A stretch of 64,000 bases of DNA from Kiritimatiellia bacterium. Lineage in GTDB: Bacteria; Verrucomicrobiota; Kiritimatiellia; UBA8416; YA12-FULL-48-11. Location of the stretch: assembly GCA_028716365.1 (NCBI GenBank), contig JAQUPZ010000007.1:248001-312000 (forward strand), read 5' to 3'. Made by a program: the position numbers and the translations under genes. The notes under the pieces were generated by a model that did not search any database, had not been told where the DNA came from, and saw nothing but the letters and a program-made list of their open reading frames with translations. Each line of letters opens with the position of its first letter. The stretch's first letter is position 1. Shown in pieces: positions 34,503-47,658 of this stretch.

Positions 34503-35525
34503 ATGATCAACGTAGGTATTGTAGGTCTTGGCTTCATGGGCGTAACACATATCAAAGCGTATCGAAAAATCCAGGGAGTTCGTATTGCCGGGATCTGTGA
34601 TGCAGTACGCCTGCCGGTTGACGGCGATTTCTCGAAAATCAGTGGTAATATCGGTGATTCCGATCCTGTCAAACTCGATATGAGTCAGGTAAAGGCCACA
34701 AAGAATATGGATGATCTGCTGAAAGATCCGTCCATCGATCTGATCGATCTTTGTGTTCCAACGCTAGCACATGCGAAGCTGGCGGTTACCGCACTCAAAG
34801 CTGGGAAACATGTTATGTGTGAAAAGCCGATGGCGCGGAATGCGACCCAAGCCCGTGAAATTGCAGATGCAGCGGCATCGGCAAAAGGTTTCTTTATGCC
34901 AGGCATGTGTCTTCGTTTCTGGCCGGAGTGGGCGTGGGTGAAGAAGGCGATGGATAATAAAGCGTATGGACGCGTACTTGCCGCGCGTTTCCGTCGTGTT
35001 GGTACTGTGCCGACATGGGGGAAGGAACATTTCCTGGACGGTACTAAATCCGGCGGTGCGTTACTGGATTTGCATATTCACGATACGGATTTTGTGCAAT
35101 TCTGTTTCGGCCGGCCAAAAGCAGTGTTTTCCACTGGGTTCACTCTTCTCAGCGGTGCAATTGACCATGTTGTTACGCAATACCAGGTGGAAAGTGGAGC
35201 ATGTGTTTCGGCAGAGGGCGGCTGGGTGATGACCGATGGCTTTAGCTTCAATATGGCTTATACATTTATTTTTGAGAATGCCACGGTGGACTATGATCTT
35301 ACGCGAGGTGCGGATGCATTGCGCCTGTTTGAAAAGGGACAGAGCCCGCGTACCATTAAATGTGAAGGCGGTGACGGATATATCGGTGAGCTCAGTCACA
35401 TGGTCGAATGTATCAACACAAAACGTCCGCCAAGTATTGTAACAGCACGCGACGGTCAGAGCGCGGTGGAAATCTGCGAAGCTGAAGAGAAGTCGATTAA
35501 AACCGGAAAGTTAGTCCGGTTATAA
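34503..35525 (+). CDS. Gfo/Idh/MocA family oxidoreductase
   Basis: 340 residues, cytoplasmic (no signal peptide). The NAD(P)-binding motif GIVGLGFMG lies at the N-terminus, followed by DLCVPTLAHAKLAVTALKAGKHVMCEKPMARN with the Lys of the EKP motif, then GGALLDLHIHDTDF. These are the marks of sugar or inositol dehydrogenases of this family. It has its own promoter, leader palindrome and downstream terminator, so it is monocistronic. Substrate unknown, presumably a sugar released by the secreted enzymes nearby. Confidence 0.9.
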   Translation: MINVGIVGLGFMGVTHIKAYRKIQGVRIAGICDAVRLPVDGDFSKISGNIGDSDPVKLDMSQVKATKNMDDLLKDPSIDLIDLCVPTLAHAKLAVTALKAGKHVMCEKPMARNATQAREIADAAASAKGFFMPGMCLRFWPEWAWVKKAMDNKAYGRVLAARFRRVGTVPTWGKEHFLDGTKSGGALLDLHIHDTDFVQFCFGRPKAVFSTGFTLLSGAIDHVVTQYQVESGACVSAEGGWVMTDGFSFNMAYTFIFENATVDYDLTRGADALRLFEKGQSPRTIKCEGGDGYIGELSHMVECINTKRPPSIVTARDGQSAVEICEAEEKSIKTGKLVRL

Positions 35526-35527
35526 GA

Positions 35528-35557
35528 AAATTTTATGGGCCAAATCCCGTAAAATTT
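35528..35557. terminator. Intrinsic terminator after Gfo/Idh gene
   Basis: A 12-bp stem AAATTTTATGGG / CCCGTAAAATTT (one G-T pair) has a 6-nt loop, starting 3 nt after the stop. The A/T-rich outer part of the stem could act in both directions. Confidence 0.65.
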
Positions 35558-35629
35558 CTCGTCAGTCCGCCGTGTTTATGGATTATAATTTTCATCTGCG
35601 TCGGTATTTTGCCCGATGGCAGATGATGT

Positions 35630-36559
35630 ATGAGTTCTGAAGTGAAAAAAAAGGTCCTTTTTTCCACCCACATTGAAACCAGTGTAAAAAATGGTCATTT
35701 GATTGCGGCCAGGTTTGAACAAGCAGGAATACAGCTTGTCGAAACCCAGTTAGTGGATTCCGGTCGTATAACTTTTGATGACTATTTCTTTTCGCGAAAT
35801 GAAGCAGAAAAAAGATTGACCGAACTGTTTCCGCTGTTAATGCAATGGATCGGTGCAAAAAGATTCACCATACGAGTTCGACGGATAATCGAACGTGACT
35901 GGAGTGAGTCATGGAAAAAGTCATTTCATACTGCAAGGGTTTCTCGTCGGATAGTGATTAAACCATCCTGGGAGAAATACAAACCTGTTCCTGGTGACTG
36001 TGTTGTCAAACTTGATCCCGGAATGAGTTTTGGTACGGGTTTGCATCCCACGACACGGGCATGTCTTTGTTTTATTGACAAATTGGCGGAGAAGGGTATG
36101 GCGGGTAAATCTTTTCTGGATGCCGGTTGTGGATCTGGCGTGTTGGCGATTGCAGCGGCGAAACTTGGATTCGCAAGAGTTGTTGCAGTGGACAATGACC
36201 CTTTGGCAGTAAAAGCGGCACAGGAGAATTGCCGGATAAATGGTGTTTCTGAAATCGTAAGTTGTCTGCATGCAGATTTGTCGACCGTAAGGTTGAAGGA
36301 AACATTCAGTATTGTAGCTGCTAATATGTTTGAATCGGAACACGAACGATTCATGAAAACCATTTCAAATGCTGTTTCTGATAAACAACAGGGATATCTT
36401 CTCATTGCAGGGATACTGAAAAAGCAATATTCCGGAGTTTTAAGAATGTATATGAAGCAAGGATTTGTTGAAATCAAGTCTTCGCAACAGAAAGAATGGA
36501 AAAACGGAATGCTCCGGAAACTGCCCGGTTTGGGATGTCGTTTGTACAGCGTTCAATAA
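35630..36559 (+). CDS. prmA: Ribosomal protein L11 methyltransferase
   Basis: 309 residues. PrmA trimethylates ribosomal protein L11. The diagnostic block DPGMSFGTGLHPTTR is followed by SAM motif I DAGCGSGVLAIAAAKLG, acidic loop VAVDNDPLAV and AANM. Its N-terminal ~110 residues are the substrate-recognition domain (RIIERDWSESWKKSF matches the family's DWxxxWK). There is no strong ribosome site. The 190-nt gap behind it has no gene. A housekeeping gene embedded in the carbohydrate region. Confidence 0.9.
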   Translation: MSSEVKKKVLFSTHIETSVKNGHLIAARFEQAGIQLVETQLVDSGRITFDDYFFSRNEAEKRLTELFPLLMQWIGAKRFTIRVRRIIERDWSESWKKSFHTARVSRRIVIKPSWEKYKPVPGDCVVKLDPGMSFGTGLHPTTRACLCFIDKLAEKGMAGKSFLDAGCGSGVLAIAAAKLGFARVVAVDNDPLAVKAAQENCRINGVSEIVSCLHADLSTVRLKETFSIVAANMFESEHERFMKTISNAVSDKQQGYLLIAGILKKQYSGVLRMYMKQGFVEIKSSQQKEWKNGMLRKLPGLGCRLYSVQ

Positions 36560-36719
36560 AGCGGGTGTAAAACGGCATGTCGTCTGGATTAAAGTAAAGG
36601 ATCTTTTCAGAGTTACAGGCATAAGATTCCTCCATTTAAACCACCTTACCTTTAAATTTGGATTGGGAAAAAGAAAGTGACTATAGGGTAACGCCGTGGT
36701 AAGAAGCAAAACTCAATAA

Positions 36720-39947
<3,228 letters not shown>

Positions 39948-40004
39948 ATGCCGCTTTGCAATAGACTTATTAACCCTGCAAAACACCATATTTTTCTAAT
40001 AAAA

Positions 40005-40033
40005 TTGACACATTTGTGGAAATAGAAGAAAAT
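40005..40033 (+). promoter_or_regulatory. Sigma70-like promoter of the CotH/lamin-tail gene
   Basis: TTGACA (40005-40010), a 17-nt spacer and GAAAAT (40028-40033), about 40 nt before the start codon. Confidence 0.5.
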
Positions 40034-40072
40034 AAGTTTTGAAAACTGATAGCATTGTCAATTTGGAGTCTT

Positions 40073-43000
40073 ATGAGGTTATGTAGGGCAAGGCCTGTGA
40101 GGGAGATGACAGGTCGGATGTTGAGTTTTGTGTGGAAACTGTGTCCGGTTATAGGGGGTTTTTGTCTCTTATTTACCGTTTCAAGCGCTCTTGCGGTAGT
40201 TCGTATCTCTGAAATCGTCGCAAATCCGGCGACTCGTCTGTTACAACCGTCATCAAACAATCTCTTCCAGGTAGGGGGTGGTACACCATGGCTACAACCT
40301 TCTTTCGATGATATGGATTGGAGTACTGCCGTCGGCCCCTTTGGCTTTGGCACCAATTATAACACCGACCTCTCCCTTTGGCGTTCGGGGACGATATTCT
40401 CATTGTATATGCGTCGATCTTTCCTGGTTGATAGTGTAACTGCAACTAATGCTGATGCAGTCAGTTTTACAATTGATTTTGACAGTGGATTTGTTGCCTA
40501 TTTAAACGGGCGCGAAATACTTCGCAAGAATCTTGGTGCGAAAAACAGTTTTGTTTACTTTGACGAGCCGGCCTTCAATTATCGCAAGGGCGGAAGCAAC
40601 ATGACTTGGGTGATAGGTGTGTCGTCGAACCTGTTTGTGTCCGGTACTAATGTTTTGGCTGTTCAGGTCCATAATTACTCGAACCAGACATTTACAGCAT
40701 CGCCGGGAATCAGCGTAAATACCGTAACGGGCGATGTCACATTGGTTAGTCCTTCCAATCAGTGGCGCTATTTTGTTGGATCTCATGAGCCATCTGGTGG
40801 AATTGTCGAAGGAGTAAACCCACCGGCAGGTATCCGGGGGCTGGAATGGTCTCTTCTCTCGTTCGATGCTGGCGAGTGGCCGTCGGGACCCGGTGGTATT
40901 GGCTATGGTGATGGTGACGATGCTACTGATGTTTACAGCCAGATGTATAATGTGTGTGTATCGCTTTATATGCGTCAGGAATTCGTTGTTTCAGAAGTCG
41001 ATGCCGCCCTTACCAACAAGCTTTCATTTATTGTTAACTTTGATGATGGTTATATTGCTTATCTCAATGGAAATGAAATTTCACGCACTAACATGGGTGC
41101 TGTCGGTTCATTTGTTCCATATAATACTGCGGCAACAGCCGGACATGAAGCAGGTGTATCGATCACGAATGTCCTCGCCGCGGCTAATGTGCTGCTGGTG
41201 CCCGGCACCAATGTGCTGGCAATTCAGGCGGCTAATCAGGCCCCCAGTAGTAGCGATCTCTCAATGATTCCTGATCTGCGTATAAATGGTGGGACATGGC
41301 TTGTAAACCATGCTAACATTTGGAAATATTTCGTCGGTACCAGTTCGCCCGTCGAAGAATCAGAAGAAGATCTGGTACCTTACGAACCTGTATTTGCCGA
41401 CTGGGTGGAACTTTGGAACGACAGTACTTCGTCCGTAAGTCTGGCAGGCTGGAGTTTGACGGACAACAAGGATGATGTGGGTGACTGGCGGTTTCCGACA
41501 AATGCATTGTTGTTGCCTAATGGTCGGCTGGTAGTGTTGTGTACCGGGCTTGATATTACAAATTCATCGGCCTCAGTCTGGCATACAAGTTTTAAGCTTG
41601 ATCCCGATGGCGAATATATCGGCCTCTATGATGCAGCCGATACGCTGGTAAGTGAAATTACGCCGAAGTATCCATCGCAGTCCCTGTTTCATAGTTATGG
41701 ATTTAACGAAACAAATGGGACCTGGCGTTATTATTCTTCGCCAACGCCTGGTGCAATCAATTCCGGTCCGTCCTACGAAGGAATGTGTGCGACACCGGTT
41801 TTTCTCACGCCCGGCGGTTTTCACTTGTATGATATTCTGGTCGATATTACCTCGGCTACACCGAGTTCGGCCATCCGCCTTACATTTGATGGTTCGGAAC
41901 CTACTCAAATGTCGATGCTTTACGGCGGGTGTGGGACGTTAGGAATATCAGCGGCCACTACTATCCGAGCCCGTGCATTTCGTGATGGATGGATTCCTTC
42001 GTCGACAGCAACCCGGACATTTCTTGTGAATCTACCGGTGTTACTTCGGGATGCACCGGCAATTGCGCTGACAGGAGACTGGAAGGAGTCGATCCATAAA
42101 TCAAACGGTGTCACTTCCATCGTTGGCGGAACATGGACTAACGCAGGAATATGGGCAGCAACATCGATGGATGACTTTAACATTCCAGTTAAACATGGAC
42201 GACCATATGAACGTCCGCTTTCTGTAGAGTATTTAGTGCCCAACGGTAAGGCGTACCAGATAGATGCAGGCATCCGGGCTGCCGGCAGTGCCTACACGCG
42301 GCCCCGCTATATACTTCAGAATATGTCGACCCAATGGTACAGTAATGCGTCCGTGAATAAACCAGCCTTAAACCTTTACTTCAGGTCGGAATACGGAAAT
42401 GAGCCATACACTATTCCATTCGGAATAGACGGTGAAATGATTGATTTCGAAAGTATGCGTCTTCGCGGGGGACATAATGACTGGGATACGCCCTTTATCC
42501 GTGATGAGCTTTGCCGGCGATTGCTTACCGATACGGGACAAGCATCGTCCCGGGGTGGGATAGTGTCGCTGTTTGTAAACAGTGTCTTCAGGTGCTATTA
42601 CAATCCCTGCCAGCGTTACGATACGGACTTTCTGCGAACTTATCATGGTGGAACGAACGAATGGGATATTAAGAATCATGCGGGTATTACTTCGGGCGAT
42701 GCCATCGAATGGAGTAAGATATTGAGCTATGCGGCGACCAAAAACCTGACTATTCAAACTAATTACCAGACAATGGCATCGATGCTGGACATGGAGAACC
42801 TTTGTGATTACATGCTTGTTAATATTTATGCCGCAATGTCTGATTGGCCAGGCAATAATTACTACACTGCCCGGGAAAGAACTACAGAAGGCAAATGGCG
42901 CTTTTATGTGTGGGATGCCGAGGGAGGTTTCGGAGGATTCGGACGTACTCCCGGCTATATGATTATCACATCTAACTGGGTGTCATTCGTCAGCAGTAGC

Positions 43001-45379
43001 TACAACGCATCCGCATACTTGTTTGCCAAGTTACGTACAAATGGTGAATTTCGGTTATTATTTGCTGACCGGGCATACGAGCATTTGTTCAATGATGGTG
43101 CTCTGACATCTTCTAATATTCTATTTCACGTAGAGGATTTACGTGCTCAAGTTGACCCGCTGCGTAAATACGTTCGTAATGCAGGGATCAACACGTCGAG
43201 TTTTACAAACTGGGTGAATAACCGGTTGCCATATGTTATTGCCGATATGCAGAACTTTGGTCTTTGGCCGGCATTGGCCCCTCCGCTGATTTCCCCGTTT
43301 GGCGGGCCCGCAACAAATGGAACGCAGATTACTATCTCAAACACCAATGGAGTGGGAACGATTTATTATGCTCTTGATGGAATCGATCCCAGGGCAATGG
43401 GTGGAGCTGTTGTAGGTACACAGTATACGGTGCCTCTGGTACTCGATAAGTCTACAACCATAAAAGCGCGCGTTTTGAACGGCACCAACTGGAGTGCATT
43501 GGCACGTGAAGAGTACTTTACCGATCCGCCACCACTGGTGATCACTGAAATAATGTATAATCCGGCCTCTAATGGAGTGGAATTTATCGAATTGTTTAAT
43601 GCCGGTGACAAGACCATTGATCTTTCCCCTGTCAGCTTTACCAATGGTATTGCGTTCAATTTCAGTGATGGAAATGTCCCTCGGATTGCGGCCGGTGAGT
43701 ATGTTGTGGTTGTGCAGGATCTGGCGTTATTTGCAACCAACTACAATACAAATACGATTAATGTGGCGGGTGTGTATTATGACAAGCTGAGCAATGGCGG
43801 AGAAGAAATTGACCTAGCCCATAGCTTCTTCGGTGTGCTGCAGAAGTTTGATTATAGAGACGACTGGTATCCAAACACTGATGGTGGAGGCTTCTCCCTG
43901 ACGCTCAGGGATACTGCAACTCCAACCAATCTCATGGGACTCAAGACTTCATGGAAGCCCAGTTCCATAATCGGCGGTTCTCCGGGCGCACCTGATCCGG
44001 GCGGGGTACCATTGCCCGGAACTGTGGTGATCAATGAACTGCTCTCCCATACAGATGCTTCACCTGTGGGCGACTGGGTGGAGTTATACAACACGACAAA
44101 TGTGCCAATTGATATCGGCGGGTGGTATCTGAGCGACAATCATGATAATCCGTATCAATATCAAATTCCGTCGAATACATGGATCGGGGCCGGGGGGTTC
44201 CTCGTGTTCAATGCCACAAACCATTTCGATAATCCCACGAATGCGTCACCCTTTGCTTATAGTGAATACGGTGAAGAAGTCGTGCTTTCATCGGGATTTG
44301 ATTCGAGTAACCGGCCTACTGGCTATATGGAAGTTGAGGATTTCGACGCCGCAGAACGCGAAATAACGTTCGGACGGTATATCCGCAGTGATGGTGACAA
44401 GGATTTTGTGGTGCAGGTTTCGTCGACACCTGGAGCGGTAAATTCCGGCCCAAGGATCGGGCCTCTGGTTATATCACAGATTCTCTATGAACCAGCGAGT
44501 AATGCCATCGAGTATATCGAATTCTACAACCTCTCCTCGTCAAATACCCTGTTATACGATCCATTGGCCCCGACCAACACGTGGCGGATCGAAGGTGCCG
44601 TAGATTATAGTTTTCCAACCGGAATGTTTGTTTATCCGTTCTCTAACATGATCGTATGCGCAACCAATGCGGCGGCTTTTCGCACGTATCATGGTTTGAG
44701 CACGAACCAGCCGGTCTTTGGCCCCTTCACTGGATCACTCGATAATGCCGGTGAAAACATACGGCTGATGAGACCGTTGGAGTTCGAATTTACAAACATG
44801 CCTTTTTCCATGGTTGACCGGGTCGCATATGATAATACGTCACCATGGCCCGTGCCGCCGCAGGCCGGCTATTCAATTGAAAGGATCCGTATGGCAGAAT
44901 ATGGCAACGATCCTGTGAACTGGCGACTGGGTTCGCTTAGCGGAACGCCGGGCCCCAGGATTGACGAGGACAGCGATGGTGATGGAATCCCCGATGTCTG
45001 GGAAGCGGCGTATGGCAAGGATTTTACGAATTCGGTCGACGGTATGCTTGACGGTGATTCCGATGGTCATGGTAACAACTATGAATATATAGCGGGGACA
45101 AATCCTACTAACCAGGATGATGTGTTCACAATAGCAATATCCATTTCGAACGAGCAGTTTGTTGTTTCCTTCCTTGCGCGCAGGAGCGAAGGTATCGGCT
45201 ATGAGAAATATAATCGCCGGTATTCACTCGAATATCTGACGAACCTGATGTCGATCAACTGGGTCCGCTCCGTTATGTGTTCAAACCTGCTTGGCAGTAA
45301 CCAGGTCTTCCAGTTGCTGGATACGCCAACTAACAATCCTCTATATTATCGTGGAAAAGTCTGGCTCGAACAGAAATAA
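40073..45379 (+). CDS. Giant secreted CotH-kinase/lamin-tail multidomain protein
   Basis: ATG 40073, with GGAG 5 nt upstream, gives 1768 residues. The track start at 40055 (TTG) is less likely. After a long signal peptide come two related jelly-roll modules (about 60-215 and 225-400, each with FxxYLNGxEI), a lamin-tail domain (~440-550), a chitobiase C-terminal-like domain (~573-650), and a CotH protein-kinase-like domain (~660-1060; FESMRLRGGHNDWDTPFIRDEL, then FYVWDAEGGFGG). A second chitobiase-like domain and three lamin-tail domains (~1155, ~1318, ~1465) follow, then a calcium loop DSDGDGIPD near 1633. Surface or extracellular role; CotH proteins phosphorylate or cross-link surface proteins. 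Confidence 0.88.
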   Translation: MRLCRARPVREMTGRMLSFVWKLCPVIGGFCLLFTVSSALAVVRISEIVANPATRLLQPSSNNLFQVGGGTPWLQPSFDDMDWSTAVGPFGFGTNYNTDLSLWRSGTIFSLYMRRSFLVDSVTATNADAVSFTIDFDSGFVAYLNGREILRKNLGAKNSFVYFDEPAFNYRKGGSNMTWVIGVSSNLFVSGTNVLAVQVHNYSNQTFTASPGISVNTVTGDVTLVSPSNQWRYFVGSHEPSGGIVEGVNPPAGIRGLEWSLLSFDAGEWPSGPGGIGYGDGDDATDVYSQMYNVCVSLYMRQEFVVSEVDAALTNKLSFIVNFDDGYIAYLNGNEISRTNMGAVGSFVPYNTAATAGHEAGVSITNVLAAANVLLVPGTNVLAIQAANQAPSSSDLSMIPDLRINGGTWLVNHANIWKYFVGTSSPVEESEEDLVPYEPVFADWVELWNDSTSSVSLAGWSLTDNKDDVGDWRFPTNALLLPNGRLVVLCTGLDITNSSASVWHTSFKLDPDGEYIGLYDAADTLVSEITPKYPSQSLFHSYGFNETNGTWRYYSSPTPGAINSGPSYEGMCATPVFLTPGGFHLYDILVDITSATPSSAIRLTFDGSEPTQMSMLYGGCGTLGISAATTIRARAFRDGWIPSSTATRTFLVNLPVLLRDAPAIALTGDWKESIHKSNGVTSIVGGTWTNAGIWAATSMDDFNIPVKHGRPYERPLSVEYLVPNGKAYQIDAGIRAAGSAYTRPRYILQNMSTQWYSNASVNKPALNLYFRSEYGNEPYTIPFGIDGEMIDFESMRLRGGHNDWDTPFIRDELCRRLLTDTGQASSRGGIVSLFVNSVFRCYYNPCQRYDTDFLRTYHGGTNEWDIKNHAGITSGDAIEWSKILSYAATKNLTIQTNYQTMASMLDMENLCDYMLVNIYAAMSDWPGNNYYTARERTTEGKWRFYVWDAEGGFGGFGRTPGYMIITSNWVSFVSSSYNASAYLFAKLRTNGEFRLLFADRAYEHLFNDGALTSSNILFHVEDLRAQVDPLRKYVRNAGINTSSFTNWVNNRLPYVIADMQNFGLWPALAPPLISPFGGPATNGTQITISNTNGVGTIYYALDGIDPRAMGGAVVGTQYTVPLVLDKSTTIKARVLNGTNWSALAREEYFTDPPPLVITEIMYNPASNGVEFIELFNAGDKTIDLSPVSFTNGIAFNFSDGNVPRIAAGEYVVVVQDLALFATNYNTNTINVAGVYYDKLSNGGEEIDLAHSFFGVLQKFDYRDDWYPNTDGGGFSLTLRDTATPTNLMGLKTSWKPSSIIGGSPGAPDPGGVPLPGTVVINELLSHTDASPVGDWVELYNTTNVPIDIGGWYLSDNHDNPYQYQIPSNTWIGAGGFLVFNATNHFDNPTNASPFAYSEYGEEVVLSSGFDSSNRPTGYMEVEDFDAAEREITFGRYIRSDGDKDFVVQVSSTPGAVNSGPRIGPLVISQILYEPASNAIEYIEFYNLSSSNTLLYDPLAPTNTWRIEGAVDYSFPTGMFVYPFSNMIVCATNAAAFRTYHGLSTNQPVFGPFTGSLDNAGENIRLMRPLEFEFTNMPFSMVDRVAYDNTSPWPVPPQAGYSIERIRMAEYGNDPVNWRLGSLSGTPGPRIDEDSDGDGIPDVWEAAYGKDFTNSVDGMLDGDSDGHGNNYEYIAGTNPTNQDDVFTIAISISNEQFVVSFLARRSEGIGYEKYNRRYSLEYLTNLMSINWVRSVMCSNLLGSNQVFQLLDTPTNNPLYYRGKVWLEQK

Positions 45380-45383
45380 AAAT

Positions 45384-47339
45384 TCACGTTCCTGCCTGTT
45401 TAAGTATGGATTCAAGTTCGGTGGAATCATGTTCCCACTGACGGGTGGTCTCATCAATGTCATATTGGACCTGTTTTAACCTTTTACCCAGGCTCTCAAA
45501 ATCTAGTCCGATTTTTGAATTGGCTGTGTCCTGAAGTGCGGCAGTAAGGAGGTACAGCTGGTTCTCGAGGCTCTCAATCTTTTTCTCCTGTTGGGCAATC
45601 TTCTTCTTGAGATCTTTTGTGAGATTGTAAAGTTCCTGACGCTGAAGAGCGCGTTCCTGCCTGAGTGCTTTCCGACTGTTCACGGCCGGTTTACTTTCTT
45701 TTTTTTCAGAAACAACAGCTATTGTTGCCATTTCTGCCTCTGTTTTTTCGCGGAAATAGTCATATCCGCCAGGAAAACGGCGGATATTCTGCGGAACCAT
45801 GGCAATGATTCGGGTGGCAATCTTTCGAACAAATTCAATGTCATGACTAACAAGCAGAAGCGTACCTTTGTAAACGATGAGCGCCTGTTCCAATGCCTCA
45901 CGGGAAGGAATATCAAGATGTGTTGTCGGCTCGTCGAGCAGCATGAAATTGGGCGCCCTTAGAAGCATGCAGGCCAGAGAAAGCCGCATCTTCTCGCCGC
46001 CACTGAGTACTTGGACCTGCTTTTCAATAGTGTCGCCCGGAAACAGGAAACTGCCGAGAACGGACCTTATATCCACTTCTCTCATGCCCGGCGCGGCGTT
46101 TCTAGTTGATTCAAAGACTGTTTTCCGAGGATCCATGGTTTCTGCAAGGTCTTGGGCCTGGTACCCGACCACAACCTTGTGCCCTGAAACACGTCGACCT
46201 TCTTTTAGAGGCAAACGCCCGGCCAGTGCACGCAAGAGTGTACTCTTACCCATGCCATTAAGTCCAACCAGCGCGGTTTTCTCGCCTTTTTCGATTCTCA
46301 GATCAACATGGCGTAATACCCATGTTTTATCGTCGTAACTGATGCCGGCATCATCGAACCTTGCCACTTCCTGTCCGCAGTGTTGTGGTTCCGGAAGTCT
46401 TATTTTCGGTGGCCTAACGGCAATTGAAGGTACAATAATTTCTTCCATTTTTTCCAACTTCTTAATCATGCTTTGTACCAGTGATGCCTTGGTGTTTTTT
46501 GCGCGGAACCGTTCGATAAATCTTTCAGCCTGTGCAATCTGGCGATCCTGATTTTTCTTTGCCGCAAGAAGCTGTTCATGACGGACAGTCCTCTGGCGGA
46601 CATATTCATCATAGTTTCCCGAATATCGTGTTGCCTTGCCACCGGATACTTCGATGGTAACGTTGGTCAAAGTTTTCAGAAGATAACGATCGTGGGAAAT
46701 CAAGAGAAGTGTTCCGGGATATTCGCGGAGAAATCGCTGAAGCCATTCAACGGCCGGGATATCGAGGAAGTTGGTTGGTTCATCGAGGAGAAAAAGATCA
46801 GGCTGAGATGCGAGTGCACGGCCCAGTTCTGCACGCATCTGCCAGCCGCCACTGAAAGAGCGAAACGGCTTATCGAGATCTTCAATAGAAAACCCGAGTC
46901 CCCCCAGTATGGTTTTAACCCGGGTAGTCAACTCGTATCCGCCTCGGTGTTCGAGTTCCGTCTGCAGCGTGCCCAGGCGTTCAAGCATCTGATTACGTTC
47001 ATTACCCGTTGAAGAGGACAGGGCGGTCTCAATTGAATCGATTTCCCTGTGAATATCCCGGACGGTGAACATGGCATTTTCAGCGTAAGTCAGCAGTGAA
47101 TGGTCGATGTTTTGCGGACGAAGCTGTTGATGCAGGTATCCGATAGAAAGATTTCTGGGTATGTTAATTTCACCTTTATCCGGCTGAAGTTCACTGGACA
47201 AAAGACTGAAAATTGTGCTTTTGCCGGCGCCGTTAGGTCCGACAATTCCAACACGTTCCCCGGCGCTGATCCGGAATGAGACCCTGTCCAGCACTGTCTG
47301 TGTACCAAAGGATATTGAAACATCAAGAAAATCAATCAC
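45384..47339 (-). CDS. ABC-F family ATPase (ribosome-associated type)
   Basis: Two ABC cassettes, no membrane segments. The track ORF starts at 47483. I place the start at GTG 47339 because family members begin at the strand VIDFLDVSISFG (651 residues). Cassette 1: GPNGAGKS, then SGGWQMRAELGRAL, then LLDEPTNFLDI. An interdomain linker with charged helices follows (SLVQSMIKKLEKMEEI). Cassette 2: GLNGMGKS, then LSGGEKMRLSLA, then LLDEPTTHLDI. The C-terminal coiled coil (KKKIAQQEKKIESLENQLYLL) is typical of Uup/YkpA-like members acting on stalled ribosomes. It converges with the CotH gene, 4 nt apart. Confidence 0.9.
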   Translation of the reverse strand: MIDFLDVSISFGTQTVLDRVSFRISAGERVGIVGPNGAGKSTIFSLLSSELQPDKGEINIPRNLSIGYLHQQLRPQNIDHSLLTYAENAMFTVRDIHREIDSIETALSSSTGNERNQMLERLGTLQTELEHRGGYELTTRVKTILGGLGFSIEDLDKPFRSFSGGWQMRAELGRALASQPDLFLLDEPTNFLDIPAVEWLQRFLREYPGTLLLISHDRYLLKTLTNVTIEVSGGKATRYSGNYDEYVRQRTVRHEQLLAAKKNQDRQIAQAERFIERFRAKNTKASLVQSMIKKLEKMEEIIVPSIAVRPPKIRLPEPQHCGQEVARFDDAGISYDDKTWVLRHVDLRIEKGEKTALVGLNGMGKSTLLRALAGRLPLKEGRRVSGHKVVVGYQAQDLAETMDPRKTVFESTRNAAPGMREVDIRSVLGSFLFPGDTIEKQVQVLSGGEKMRLSLACMLLRAPNFMLLDEPTTHLDIPSREALEQALIVYKGTLLLVSHDIEFVRKIATRIIAMVPQNIRRFPGGYDYFREKTEAEMATIAVVSEKKESKPAVNSRKALRQERALQRQELYNLTKDLKKKIAQQEKKIESLENQLYLLTAALQDTANSKIGLDFESLGKRLKQVQYDIDETTRQWEHDSTELESILKQAGT

Positions 47340-47505
47340 GGTTGGTAATATTCCGAATCCAGTGAAAACAATCAAGGAAGATGACACGTTGATTTCTGGG
47401 TGCGTGTCGGCAAGCATGTATTGCGCGTTTCTGGAGAAATCTTTTGCGTGATCCAGCCTTCGTCTAGAGACTACGGCGGACAAGTATTACCCGCTTTGCT
47501 TTGTT

Positions 47506-47547
47506 GCCGATGGGCGGCGCGTATATTTATACAGCGCCGCCATCGGC
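47506..47547. other. Long hairpin in the 47340-47658 intergenic gap
   Basis: GCCGATGG, a bulged G, then CGGCGCGTATA pair with TATAC, a bulged A, then GCGCCGCCATCGGC around a TT loop. That is nearly 20 pairs in 42 nt. No T run follows on either strand. It lies in a 319-nt gap between two minus-strand genes. The rest of the gap holds only a small stem (TTCCGC / GCGGAA near 47618) and no gene that I can support. Confidence 0.5.
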
Positions 47548-47658
47548 GCCTTGCAAACCGGGCAATCTGCTGCAAAATCTTTCTTCGAAGATAGAAACGC
47601 GCAATACGGTCTACATTCCGCGAGGATGCGGAAAAAGAGCAGAAAAATGTGAGCCGTG

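Noticed and set aside
36658-36687. TTGGAT-18-TATAGG as promoter of the GH2 gene
   Set aside because: Both boxes deviate from consensus and nothing else supports it; promoter position left open.
39955-39995. Stem TTTGCA/TGCAAA followed by T-rich sequence after the GH2 gene
   Set aside because: Only six pairs and a 16-nt loop; too weak to call a terminator.
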